From the NCBI RefSeq assembly GCF_001418325.1, contig NZ_LIPN01000164.1:88192-152191 (forward strand): a stretch of DNA of 64,000 nucleotides, read 5' to 3'. The DNA is from Streptomyces atriruber. Lineage in GTDB: Bacteria; Actinomycetota; Actinomycetes; Streptomycetales; Streptomycetaceae. Each line of letters begins with the position of its first letter. Positions within the stretch are counted from its first letter, which is position 1. Below the pieces are notes generated by a model, which was not told the DNA's origin, made no database searches, and saw nothing but the letters and a program-made list of their open reading frames with translations. The position numbers and the translations under genes were made by a program. This document shows, piece after piece, positions 48,542-56,750 of the stretch.

Positions 48542-49441
48542 CTAGACGTCCTCCTGGCCGAGCGCGGCCGCCAAGTGGTCACGGAACCAACGGTGCCCCG
48601 GATCCGCCGAGTTGCGGGGGTGCCAGGCCATGCCGAGTTCGAGCGGCGCCAGGTCGAGAGGGATGGGGAACGTACGCAGCCCCATCGCCGCGATGGTGTC
48701 CGGGAGCCAGCCCTCCAGGGTGAGCGCGACGAGGTCGCTGTTCCTGGCCAGCACCATGGCGCTCGTGTGGCTGGGGACGACGACCGCGGTCCGGCGCCGC
48801 AGTCCGAGCTCCGCGAGCGCGCTGTCGATGGGGCCCTGGCGCTTGCCGAGCCGCGAGATGCCGATGTGGTCGGCGGCGGCGAAGCGGCGCGCGTCGATGC
48901 GCCGGTCGAAGAGGGGGTGGTCGTCGCGCGCGACGGCGACCAGCGTCATGCGGGTCAGCGGGCGGGTCCGGATCTCCGGGTCCAGGTGTCCGAGGACGCC
49001 CAGCTCGACGTCCACCCAGCCCTGTCGCAGCGCGGGACCGCCCTCCATCGCCTCCGGAAGGAAGACCACGTCGACGTGCGGGGCCTCGGCGTGGATCCGG
49101 TCGGTCAGCGTCCCGGCGAGCCCCGCCAGGAGCACGTCCGCGCTCTGCACGGTGAAGGTGCGCCGCAGATGGACGGCGTCGAAGCCGGCCCCCGGGCGCA
49201 GGACGTTGTCGCAGCCGCGCAGCAACTCACTCACCTCGCCCTGGAGTTCCAGGGCCCGCGGCGTCGGCACCAGGCCCTGGCCCGCACGGACCAGCAGCGG
49301 GTCGCCGACGGCACGACGGAGCCGGGCCAACGTGCGGCTGACCGCCGCGGGCGACGTGCCGAGCCGCTCGGCGGCCCGCGTCACGCTGTTCTCCTGGAGC
49401 AGGGCGTCCAGCACGCGCAGCAGGTTGAGGTCCATCGCCAC
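48542..49441 (-). CDS. LysR family transcriptional regulator, 299 aa
   Basis: The N-terminal winged helix reads LNLLRVLDALLQENSVTRAAERLGTSPAAVSRTLARLRRAVGDPLLVR, the LTTR signature of the NodD/LinR-like branch. The effector domain includes TFTVQSADVLLAGLAG, VDVELGVLG, and SALAELGLRRRTAVVVPSHTSAMVLARNSDLVALT. It is divergent from the YncE-like gene (49625), with 183 bases between, and so may control it. GTG 49441 or ATG 49435 can serve as start. The inducer is unknown. Confidence 0.93.
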   Translation of the reverse strand: MAMDLNLLRVLDALLQENSVTRAAERLGTSPAAVSRTLARLRRAVGDPLLVRAGQGLVPTPRALELQGEVSELLRGCDNVLRPGAGFDAVHLRRTFTVQSADVLLAGLAGTLTDRIHAEAPHVDVVFLPEAMEGGPALRQGWVDVELGVLGHLDPEIRTRPLTRMTLVAVARDDHPLFDRRIDARRFAAADHIGISRLGKRQGPIDSALAELGLRRRTAVVVPSHTSAMVLARNSDLVALTLEGWLPDTIAAMGLRTFPIPLDLAPLELGMAWHPRNSADPGHRWFRDHLAAALGQEDV

Positions 49442-49624
49442 TTCGATACTCCCTGAGCATCCCGAGCAGCCCGAGCAATGTCTGAGCTGGCCCTGAGCTG
49501 TGTCTTTGCGTCCACGTCAATGATTGGATGCCGATCTTTGCATGGCTCTGCGACCTCCCGCGGCCCAGAGTGAAGGAGTCGACGCGATCCGCGCGACATC
49601 CCCTTCGCCCCGTTGAGGAGCTTC

Positions 49625-50683
49625 ATGCAGCAGAACCCGCGCGCCGGTCGAGAAGGCGACGTACTGGCCGTGGTCAGTCAGAGCGGACCGACCGTCTCGT
49701 TCTTCGATGCCGCGTCCGACCGGTACCTCGGTGCGGTGGACGTCCCCGCCGAACCCCACGAGTTGTGCTTCGACCCGACGGAGCGCCTGTTGTGGTGCAC
49801 GACGGCGTACCACTCGGGCTACTACCACGCGAACAGCGGCCGGCGGACCGAGCTGACCGTCATCGACCCCGACACCCGCAGCGTCGTCGAGATCATCGAC
49901 CTCTCCCCCGAACACGGGCCGCACGGCCTCGCACTGGACGCGGCACGGCACCGCCTCTACGTCAGCGTGGAGGGCTCCGCCAACCGGCCCGGTGGTGTCG
50001 TGGTGATCGACACGCGGACCCGCAGGGCCGTGGGCAGGATCGACACGGACGCGCCCGGCCCGCACTGGTTCGCCATCGACCCGGCGGGCACGACGGGTTA
50101 CGCGACGAACAAGGAAGCGCCGTTCGTGTCGGTCGTCGACCTCGAACGCGGCACGCTCACCGGGAAGGTGGCGGTGCCGGGCAGCGAGGGACTCGCCGTC
50201 TCCGCCGACGGGGAGCACGTCTACGTCGCCGGGCCCTACGCGATGCTGACCGCACCGGACCCTTCCGCGGAGGCACCGGCTCCGGGCATCCGGGTCATCG
50301 AGGCCCGGACGGCGTCCGTGGTCGACGTGCTGCCCACGGAGAACATCATGCTGCCGGTGCACCTCACCTCGACGGGCAAGCTGCTCGCGGGCGAGATGCG
50401 CATGGAGCCGGACCCGGTGTCCCGGCTCGGCCGCCAGGGTCCCGGCCTGCTCACCGTGTTCTCCGCCGGCACCCGTGAGCGGCTCGGCGGGGTCGAGGTG
50501 GGCCGCGGCCCGCTGACCATCACGTCGTCGCCCGACGGCCGGATCGCGTACGTGTCGTGCGTGTCCTCGTCCACCGTCGATCTCGTGGACCTGGAGACGC
50601 TGCGGCCGCTGGCCCGGCTGGACATCGCCAAGCGCGGCGAGCCGGGCGCGCACGGCCTGGCCTACGTCCCGCGCCCGGCCTGA
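49625..50683 (+). CDS. YncE-like seven-bladed beta-propeller protein, 352 aa
   Basis: The protein is built of repeated 'YVTNxxxxxVxVID' style blades: VVSQSGPTVSFFDAASDRYLG, LTVIDPDTRSVVEIIDL, LYVSVEGSANRPGGVVVIDTRTRRAVG, GYATNKEAPFVSVVDLERG, EGLAVSADGEHVYVAGP, and AYVSCVSSSTVDLVDLETLR. No signal peptide is seen, unlike E. coli YncE, so it should be cytoplasmic. The ATG at 49625 has GAGGAG 5 bases upstream. The ligand is unknown; such propellers often bind metabolites or nucleic acid. It is divergent from the LysR gene, the most likely regulator. Confidence 0.82.
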   Translation: MQQNPRAGREGDVLAVVSQSGPTVSFFDAASDRYLGAVDVPAEPHELCFDPTERLLWCTTAYHSGYYHANSGRRTELTVIDPDTRSVVEIIDLSPEHGPHGLALDAARHRLYVSVEGSANRPGGVVVIDTRTRRAVGRIDTDAPGPHWFAIDPAGTTGYATNKEAPFVSVVDLERGTLTGKVAVPGSEGLAVSADGEHVYVAGPYAMLTAPDPSAEAPAPGIRVIEARTASVVDVLPTENIMLPVHLTSTGKLLAGEMRMEPDPVSRLGRQGPGLLTVFSAGTRERLGGVEVGRGPLTITSSPDGRIAYVSCVSSSTVDLVDLETLRPLARLDIAKRGEPGAHGLAYVPRPA

Positions 50684-50705
50684 CCCCGCTCCGCCCCGGG
50701 GAGTC

Positions 50706-52157
50706 TCAGGCCACCCAGTGCGGCCGCGCGGCGCCCGACGACGGCGGGAGGCCGTCCGCGAGGGTGACCGCCATGCGGCGCACCGCCTCGCGCAAGGTGT
50801 CGGACGGTGCGGTGTACGGGATGCGGAGCCGCTGCTCGAAGACGCCCGGGTCGGTGGCGAAGCAGGAGCCGCTCTCGATGCGCACGCCGTTGTCGAGTGC
50901 CCGCTCGGCGAGCGCAGACGCGACGGGTTCGCCCAGGTCGACCCAGAGCGAGAGGCCGCCCGGCGGGAGACTCCAACTCCACGCCGGAAGGTGCTCGTGC
51001 AGGGCGGCGCCGAGCGCGGCGCGCTGTGCCCGCAGCCGGTCCAGGCGGGCCGGCAGCAGTTCACCGGTCCTGTCGAGGAGGTCGAGGGCCACCAACTGGT
51101 CCAGGACCGAGCCGCCCATGTCGGTGGCGACGCGCTGCCCCGCGAGTTCGGTGACGAGCCGCGCGGGGGCGCGCAGCCAGCCGATGCGCAGGCCCGCCCA
51201 GTGGGTCTTGCTCATGGAGCCGACGGTGATGAGCCGCGCCGCGCCGCCGGGGGCGGCATGGGAGGCGAGCGGCGGCGGCGCGGGCACGTCGAGGGCGAGC
51301 TCGGCGAGGGTCTCGTCGACGACGAGCCAGCCGCCGGACCGCTGGGCGGCGCGCAGCACCCGGCCCCGCTCGTCCTCGGGCATGAGGCACCCCGTGGGGT
51401 TGTGGAAGTCGGGGATCAGGTAGGCGAGTTGGGGCACCGCCTCACGGAACGCCGATTCGACGATGTCGACGTCCCAGCCCGCCTCGGTCACCGGCACGGA
51501 CAGCGTGCGCAGGCGGGCACGGCGCAGGGCTTCCAGAGCGTTCGGATAGGACGGGTTCTCGGTGAGGACGCGGTCGCCGGGGCCGCACAGGAGCCCCAGC
51601 ACGAGGGTCAGCGCGTGCTGGGCGCCGGAGGTCACCAGGATCTGCTCCGGCACGGTGGCCAGGCCCCGCCGGGTGAAGCGCTCGGCGATGGCGGCCCGGA
51701 GTTCCGGCAGGCCGTACGGGTGGTAGCCGGGGGTGTGGGCGTGCTCCGCCAGCCGCGGTGCGATCCGGGCGACGGTGTCGGTGAGCTCCTGCCCCGGCAG
51801 CCCGGACGCGGCCCGCGCCAGGTCGATCGCGGTGTCCTCGGCCGCGAGGAGGCGCCGCACCCCGCTGGGGGCGTGGCCCTCGGGCAGCGCGGTCCAGGTG
51901 CCCGCGCCCTGGCGGCTGTGTGCGAAGCCGCTCTCGCGCAGCAGGTCGTAGACGGCGGTGACGGTGGTCCTGCTGGTGGCCAGGGCGACGGCCAGGTCGC
52001 GTTCGGCCGGGAGCCTGACGTGCAGGGCGATGCGTCCGTCCAGGATCAGTCCGCTGATCGCGTGGGCGAGGTGACGGTAGGCGGGGCGCATGCCCGCCGG
52101 GTCGGGCAGCAGTGCGGCGAGCCGACGGCCGCCCAGCGTTCGATTCGCGTCGACCAC
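50706..52157 (-). CDS. MocR family regulator (GntR HTH + aminotransferase fold), 483 aa
   Basis: An N-terminal GntR winged helix (AYRHLAHAISGLILDGRIALHVRLPAERDLAVALATSRTTVTAVYDLLRESG) is fused to a class I aminotransferase domain with YHPYGLPELRAAIAERFTRRG, TSGAQHALTLVL, PDFHNPTGCLM and the PLP lysine in GSMSKTHWAGLRIGW (about residue 310). MocR proteins sense PLP-linked amines or aldehydes. The divergent neighbour is a YczE-type membrane protein, which matches the YczR/YczE subgroup. The 58-base gap holds a 7-bp inverted repeat likely to be its operator. Confidence 0.93.
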   Translation of the reverse strand: MVDANRTLGGRRLAALLPDPAGMRPAYRHLAHAISGLILDGRIALHVRLPAERDLAVALATSRTTVTAVYDLLRESGFAHSRQGAGTWTALPEGHAPSGVRRLLAAEDTAIDLARAASGLPGQELTDTVARIAPRLAEHAHTPGYHPYGLPELRAAIAERFTRRGLATVPEQILVTSGAQHALTLVLGLLCGPGDRVLTENPSYPNALEALRRARLRTLSVPVTEAGWDVDIVESAFREAVPQLAYLIPDFHNPTGCLMPEDERGRVLRAAQRSGGWLVVDETLAELALDVPAPPPLASHAAPGGAARLITVGSMSKTHWAGLRIGWLRAPARLVTELAGQRVATDMGGSVLDQLVALDLLDRTGELLPARLDRLRAQRAALGAALHEHLPAWSWSLPPGGLSLWVDLGEPVASALAERALDNGVRIESGSCFATDPGVFEQRLRIPYTAPSDTLREAVRRMAVTLADGLPPSSGAARPHWVA

Positions 52158-52170
52158 ACCATTCTCCTGG

Positions 52171-52196
52171 GATTGGCTGTGTTTTCCGGGCCAATC
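52171..52196. promoter_or_regulatory. inverted repeat operator of the MocR/YczE divergon
   Basis: GATTGGC (52171-52177) and GCCAATC (52190-52196) are perfect arms 12 bases apart, in the only 58 bases between the two divergent starts. Confidence 0.6.
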
Positions 52197-52215
52197 ACTC
52201 TACAGAGTTGCCGAA

Positions 52216-52875
52216 ATGGACTTGAAGACACGGCACATCTCGTACGTCCCTTTCCACGAACGCCCCGCGAGACGGCTGCCCCAGCTCCTCCTCGGCCTCG
52301 CCCTCTACGGGTTCAGCCTCTCGCTCCTCGTCCGGGCGGCGCTGGGCGTGAATCCGTGGAGCGTCCTGTACGAGGGTCTGGAGCGGCGCACGCCGCTCAG
52401 CTTCGGCACGATCAGCGCCGTCCTCGGGGTGCTCGTCCTGCTGCTGTGGATACCTCTGAAGCAGCGGCCGACGTTCGGCACCGTCGCCAACATCGGCGTC
52501 CTGGCCGTCTCTTCCGACCTCGGCCTGCTCGTCATCCCCGATTCCCTGGACCTGCCCGCGCGGACGGGTCTGCTCGCCGCCGGGGTGGTCCTCAACGGTC
52601 TCGCCGTGGCCGTATACGTGGGCGCGCGCTTCGGTCCCGGGCCGCGCGACGGGCTGATGACCGGCGCGGCCGCGATGACGGGGCTGTCCCTGCGACGCGT
52701 CCGCACCCTCATCGAGCTCGCCGTGCTCGCCCTGGGGTGGCTGCTCGGCGGGACCGTGGGCGTCGGCACGGTGCTCTACGCCGTTGCCGTCGGCACCGTC
52801 ACCCAGTTCTTCCTGCCGAGGTTCGCCTACCGCAGCCCGCGCGACGAGCCGCGGGAGTCAGTGCGCGCAGACTGA
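52216..52875 (+). CDS. yczE: YczE/YyaS-like membrane protein, 219 aa
   Basis: This is a membrane protein of about five helices: LPQLLLGLALYGFSLSLLVRAALGVNPW, GTISAVLGVLVLLLWIPL, VANIGVLAVSSDLGLLVIP, LLAAGVVLNGLAVAVYVGARFGPGPRDGLMTG and IELAVLALGWLLGGTVGVGTVLYAVAVG. The 'GPGPRDGLMTG' loop and helix order are characteristic of YczE. It is probably exported to the membrane and controlled by the divergent MocR. No ribosome site is visible before ATG 52216, so translation may be leaderless. The last 18 bases overlap the convergent chorismate mutase gene. Function is unknown. Confidence 0.85.
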   Translation: MDLKTRHISYVPFHERPARRLPQLLLGLALYGFSLSLLVRAALGVNPWSVLYEGLERRTPLSFGTISAVLGVLVLLLWIPLKQRPTFGTVANIGVLAVSSDLGLLVIPDSLDLPARTGLLAAGVVLNGLAVAVYVGARFGPGPRDGLMTGAAAMTGLSLRRVRTLIELAVLALGWLLGGTVGVGTVLYAVAVGTVTQFFLPRFAYRSPRDEPRESVRAD

Positions 52876-53490
52876 CGGCAGCGCCCTTCCCAGAGCGACG
52901 GAGTGCAGGGGGTCGAGCCGGTTCTCGTGCCGCACGTGCACGGCCGCGGCGGTCAGCACTCCCCCGCAGTACGGTGCCGTGCGGGCGTCCGAGGACGCGG
53001 CGATGCCCCGCACCAGCTCACCGTTGACCCGGTTGATCTCCTTGCGGACCTCGGCGAGGTCGGGCCGCTCCTTCGGGGCCCGGGAGGGATCGGCGTCCCA
53101 GCGCCGGAACAGCCCCCGCTGGACGACCTTGTTGGCCTCGATCTGGTCCCGGAAGATCCGAACGGTCGCCTCCGGGTCGGCGCCCACCTCCTTCGCCTGC
53201 GCTGCCACCGCGTCCAGGACCTGGCGCTCGCGGGCCGGATCGTCGATGGGGCTGTCCGTGCCGTACTTCGCGGCGGCCACGAGGTCGGCGGTGGCGAGAC
53301 GCTGCGCGGACAGGTCGGCCAGGGGGTGCAGTTGGGCGTACGGGCCGACGGAGGCGGACGCTTGGGCCGGTGCACGCGTGACCGCGGCAGGCCGCTCCGG
53401 CACCGCGACGGCCGTGCCGCCTCCCGCCACCAGCACGGAGGCCAGAGCGCCGACGGTGAGCAGGCGGCGGGAGTGAGTGGCGATGCGCAC
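52858..53490 (-). CDS. secreted chorismate mutase (AroQ gamma type), 210 aa
   Basis: The N-terminus has a Sec signal (RRLLTVGALASVLVAGGGTAVA). The helical domain matches secreted *AroQ: LADLSAQRLATADLVAAAKYGTDSPIDDPARERQVLDAVAAQAKEVG, then FRDQIEANKVVQRGLFRRW, with the Arg, Lys, Glu and Gln positions of the active site, and an extended C-terminus with two cysteines (PYCGGVL and PSVCAH) that could form a disulfide. It would convert chorismate to prephenate outside the cytoplasm, as in M. tuberculosis Rv1885c. The physiological need is unclear. Confidence 0.9.
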   Translation of the reverse strand: MRIATHSRRLLTVGALASVLVAGGGTAVAVPERPAAVTRAPAQASASVGPYAQLHPLADLSAQRLATADLVAAAKYGTDSPIDDPARERQVLDAVAAQAKEVGADPEATVRIFRDQIEANKVVQRGLFRRWDADPSRAPKERPDLAEVRKEINRVNGELVRGIAASSDARTAPYCGGVLTAAAVHVRHENRLDPLHSVALGRALPSVCAH

Positions 53491-53577
53491 GACGATTCCT
53501 CCAGGAGATCGGTGACGGACGTCCGTGACGTCAGCCCAAATGGTCCGGTCGGTTCCGTTGCGGTCCGGTCGGTTCCG

Positions 53578-54438
53578 TCAGTCCTGCGCGAGGAAACCGG
53601 CCACGCGCCGCACGAACCACTCCGGGTCGTCCAGCCAGGGGAAGTGCCCGCCGCGCGGCTGCACTTGGCGCACGCCGTGCGGGAAGAGCCCCGCGAGCTC
53701 CTCCGCGTGCGCGGGGTTCGGGCCCCCGTCCCACTCCCCCGCCAGCACGAGGACCGGCGCGGCCAGGTCCGTCAGAGCGGCGCGGGTGGCGGTCGGGTCG
53801 AACGCGCCGTCGCCGTAGAAGGCGGCCGCCGCGTCCGCGTTCTTCTCCGAGGCGCTCGCCGCCCGGTGCGCCTGCGCCGCCGCGTCCCAGCGTCCGTAGG
53901 CGAGCGGCGCGAGGACGTCCATGAGCTCGACGGGGCTGCGTCCGGCGGCGATCTCGTCGAGTGCGGCCTCGACGGCCGGATACCAGGGCTCGCCCGCGCG
54001 CAGCGCAGCGGCCTCGCGGTGGTCCCGGTCCGTGACGGTGAGGCCGACGGCGTGCGTGGCCGGGGCGACCAGGACGAGGGTGCGGACGCGCTTCGGGTGG
54101 CGGGCCGCGTACAGCGTGGCGATGTTCCCGGACGCCGAGTGCCCGAGCAGGTCGACCTGGTCGAGCCCCAAGTGCTCGCGCAGCGCCTCGACGTCGTCGA
54201 CGAGCCGGTCGCAGCGGTACGTCGCCGGATCGTCCGGCACCGCGGAGTCGCCCGTGCCGCGCAGATCGAGCAGGATCAGGCGGCGGTGCGCGGTCAGGCC
54301 GCCGAGATCGCCGAGGTAGGCGGAGGCGCGCATGGGGCCGCCCGGGACACACAGCAGAGGTTCGCCGTCCCCCTTCTCGTGGTAGGCGAGCTCCGTCCCG
54401 TCGTACGCGCTGAATGTCGGCATGGGGGTGATCATCAC
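53578..54438 (-). CDS. alpha/beta hydrolase (proline iminopeptidase-like), 286 aa
   Basis: The family signatures are LLCVPGGPMRASAYLGDL (oxyanion HGGP-like), LILLDLRGTGDSAVP, the nucleophile elbow LLGHSASGNIA (Ser about residue 100), VLAGEWDGGPNP (acid) and QPRGGHFPWLDDPEWF (His). The layout is that of proline iminopeptidases and related esterases; the elbow GHSASG differs from the GxSWG of true iminopeptidases, so aminopeptidase activity is uncertain. It starts at 54438 or 54423. It is divergent from the PaaK-like gene across an intergenic region that holds a TetR-like palindrome. Confidence 0.85.
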   Translation of the reverse strand: MMITPMPTFSAYDGTELAYHEKGDGEPLLCVPGGPMRASAYLGDLGGLTAHRRLILLDLRGTGDSAVPDDPATYRCDRLVDDVEALREHLGLDQVDLLGHSASGNIATLYAARHPKRVRTLVLVAPATHAVGLTVTDRDHREAAALRAGEPWYPAVEAALDEIAAGRSPVELMDVLAPLAYGRWDAAAQAHRAASASEKNADAAAAFYGDGAFDPTATRAALTDLAAPVLVLAGEWDGGPNPAHAEELAGLFPHGVRQVQPRGGHFPWLDDPEWFVRRVAGFLAQD

Positions 54439-54581
54439 ATCTCGTACGCCGCCCGGGCAACGCTGTCACGCCGTGGCCCATGACGGTGGCCCTTGCCCTC
54501 GCGCCGCAGCTCAAAGCAGCGGCGCGAGATCTCTTGACGGCCACCGCCGGGCCTGGATTACTGAGCTCCACAGAAGATCGA

Positions 54582-54599
54582 CGACCGAATGATCGGTCG
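54582..54599. promoter_or_regulatory. TetR-like operator upstream of paaK-like gene
   Basis: CGACCGA-ATGA-TCGGTCG is a perfect 7-bp inverted repeat ending 25 bases before the ligase ATG. Its ACCG/CGGT arms resemble the operators of TetR-type PaaR repressors of phenylacetate genes. Confidence 0.55.
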
Positions 54600-54624
54600 C
54601 CCGTTCAGGACGGGAGCATTCCCT

Positions 54625-55917
54625 ATGACGCGTATGCCGCTACTGCTGGACGCGGCCGAACGGCTCGGCCCGCGCGAGCTCGCAGCCCTGCAACTGGAGC
54701 GCCTCCAGGACACCCTGCTGCATGCGTACGAGAACGTCCCCTTCTACCGCGCGGCGTTCGACAAGGCGGGGCTGCGCCCCGACGACTGCCGCTCGCTCGC
54801 CGACCTCGCGCGGTTCCCCTTCACCACCAAGGACGACCTGCGGGCCAACTATCCGTTCGGGATGTTCGCGGTGGAGCAGTCCGAGGTGCGCCGCCTGCAC
54901 GCGTCGAGCGGCACGACGGGCCTTCCCACGGTCGTCGGGTACACGGAGCAGGACCTCTCCATGTGGGCGGACGTGGTGGCCCGCTCGATACGCGCCGCGG
55001 GCGGCCGCCCCGGGGACAAGGTCCATGTGGCGTACGGGTACGGCCTGTTCACGGGCGGCCTGGGCGCGCACTACGGAGCGGAGCGGCTGGGGTGCACCGT
55101 GATCCCCGCCTCGGGCGGCATGACGGCGCGCCAGGTACGGCTGATCCAGGACTTCCGCCCCGAGATCATCATGGTGACCCCCTCGTACATGCTCACCCTC
55201 CTGGAGGAGTTCGAGCGGCAGGGCGTCGATCCCCGTACGACCTCCCTCCGAGTCGGCATCTTCGGCGCGGAGCCGTGGACGGAGGAGATGCGGCGCGAGA
55301 TCGAGGAGCGCTTCGCCATCGACGCCGTGGACATCTACGGCCTCTCGGAGGTGATCGGCCCGGGCGTCGCGCAGGAGTGCGTGGAGACCAAGGACGGGCT
55401 GCACATCTGGGAGGACCACTTCTATCCGGAGGTGGTGGATCCGATCACCGGCGAGGTGCTGCCGGACGGCGAGCGCGGCGAGCTGGTGTTCACATCGCTC
55501 ACGAAGGAGGCCATGCCCGTGATCCGTTACCGGACACGGGACCTGACGCGCCTGCTGCCGGGAACGGCGCGGATCTTCCGGCGCATGGAGAAGGTGACGG
55601 GCCGCAGCGACGACATGGTGATCCTGCGGGGCGTCAATCTCTTCCCGACGCAGATCGAGGAGATCGTGCTGCGCACGGCGGGCATCGCCCCGCACTTCCA
55701 GCTTCGGCTGACCCGCGAGGGCCGCATGGACGCCCTGACGGTGCGGGCCGAGGCGCGCGCGGACACGCCGCGGGAACGGCGCGAGGCCGCGGCCCGGGAG
55801 ATCGCGGCGGCGGTGAAGGACGGCGTCGGCGTCTCGGTCGGCGTGGAGATCGTCGATCCGGAGACGCTGGAGCGGTCGGTGGGCAAGTTCAAGCGGATCG
55901 TGGATCTGCGGGACTGA
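54625..55917 (+). CDS. paaK: phenylacetate-CoA ligase family protein (PaaK-like), 430 aa
   Basis: This short ANL enzyme of PaaK type has HASSGTTGLPTVVGYT (ATP loop, about residue 92), the downstream YGYGLFTGGLGAHYGAERLGCTVIPASGG, IYGLSEVIGPGVAQEC, the PVIRYRTRDL hinge region, GRSDDMVILRGVNLFPTQIEEIV and the C-terminal SVGKFKRIVDL with catalytic Lys. Length matches PaaK (about 435). It should form phenylacetyl-CoA or a related aryl-acyl-CoA; the rest of the paa catabolic genes are not in the window. ATG 54625 has GGGAG upstream. Its end overlaps the convergent STAS-ANTAR gene by 29 bases. Confidence 0.92.
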   Translation: MTRMPLLLDAAERLGPRELAALQLERLQDTLLHAYENVPFYRAAFDKAGLRPDDCRSLADLARFPFTTKDDLRANYPFGMFAVEQSEVRRLHASSGTTGLPTVVGYTEQDLSMWADVVARSIRAAGGRPGDKVHVAYGYGLFTGGLGAHYGAERLGCTVIPASGGMTARQVRLIQDFRPEIIMVTPSYMLTLLEEFERQGVDPRTTSLRVGIFGAEPWTEEMRREIEERFAIDAVDIYGLSEVIGPGVAQECVETKDGLHIWEDHFYPEVVDPITGEVLPDGERGELVFTSLTKEAMPVIRYRTRDLTRLLPGTARIFRRMEKVTGRSDDMVILRGVNLFPTQIEEIVLRTAGIAPHFQLRLTREGRMDALTVRAEARADTPRERREAAAREIAAAVKDGVGVSVGVEIVDPETLERSVGKFKRIVDLRD

Positions 55918-56623
55918 CGCTGCCCGCGCCGCCGCCCGTCGGGTCAGCCCCGCTCGCCCTGCTCTCCGCGCCCGCCTTGGCGATCGCGGCGTCGAGCTGC
56001 TTGCGCACGGCGGCGGGCAGGGCGGCTCCCTGGACGGTGTTCACCACATTCCCGGCCAGCAGGTGCAGCTTCGTGTTGGTGTTCTGCGAGGCGGTGACCA
56101 GGACGTCCCAGGCCTCTTCGGGGCTCAGGCTGAAGGTCGACATCAGGATGCCGCGGGCCAGGTCGATGGTCGGCCGGGTCTTCATGGCCCGGCGCAACTG
56201 GGCCACGACGACACGCAGATCCTCGTCGGATCCCTCGGGCGGATTGGCCTCGTGCACGACCGGGCAGGACGCGTCCTCTTCCTCCTGGTCGGGTTCCTCC
56301 TGGTCGGGCGGCACGAACAGGCTCCGGGCCCCGGTCAGCTCCAGCAGCCGCTCCACCGCGGGACCGCCGTGGCGGATGACCACGGTCTTGCCCTGCTTGA
56401 TCGCGCGTTGACGCAGATTCAGCAGCAGGTCCAGGCCGGAGCAGTCACAGAACGGCACGCCACGCAGGTCCAGCTCTATGCCGTCGCCCGCATGGTCGAG
56501 GGCGCGGTAGAGATCGATCCGGAGCCGTTCGGCCGCGTCGAGGTCGAGTTCCCCCCGCACGACCAGGCTCCCCTTGCGGCCCACTTCTTCGACGGGCTGC
56601 TGAGCGTACGCGGGCTCCGGCAT
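55889..56623 (-). CDS. STAS-ANTAR protein, 244 aa
   Basis: The N-terminal STAS domain (about 15-110) includes GSLVVRGELDLDAAERLRIDL and the phospho-loop ELDLRGVPFCDCSGLDLLLNL (Ser in DCSG). After an acidic linker (PDQEEPDQEEEDA) comes an ANTAR domain (about 135-195): LRVVVAQLRRAMKTRPTIDLARGILMSTFSLSPEEAWDVLVTASQNTNTKLHLLAGNVV, with the two helical hairpins and conserved Ala/aromatic spacing. ANTAR domains bind paired-hexaloop RNA and prevent termination. The combination links partner-switch phosphorylation to RNA antitermination. It is distant from the sigma/HATPase set at 46.6-48.5 kb, but could be a second substrate of that kinase. Confidence 0.9.
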   Translation of the reverse strand: MPEPAYAQQPVEEVGRKGSLVVRGELDLDAAERLRIDLYRALDHAGDGIELDLRGVPFCDCSGLDLLLNLRQRAIKQGKTVVIRHGGPAVERLLELTGARSLFVPPDQEEPDQEEEDASCPVVHEANPPEGSDEDLRVVVAQLRRAMKTRPTIDLARGILMSTFSLSPEEAWDVLVTASQNTNTKLHLLAGNVVNTVQGAALPAAVRKQLDAAIAKAGAESRASGADPTGGGAGSVSPADPRSA

Positions 56624-56715
56624 GGCCTCTCCTCACCTTGCTGCCTACCGCTCGTCCTAGGCTGCCCGGCCCTGCGCACACCAGTCAACTAATACCGGAA
56701 ATCGAGTACGTGTTT

Positions 56716-56744
56716 TTGAATACGCGAATGACAGCCACTAGTGT
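56716..56744 (+). promoter_or_regulatory. HrdB-type promoter giving a leaderless mRNA
   Basis: TTGAAT (56716-56721), a 17-base spacer and TAGTGT (56739-56744) form a near-consensus vegetative promoter. Transcription would begin about 7 bases later, at the ATG of the HTH gene (56751). Confidence 0.65.
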
Positions 56745-56750
56745 TGACGT

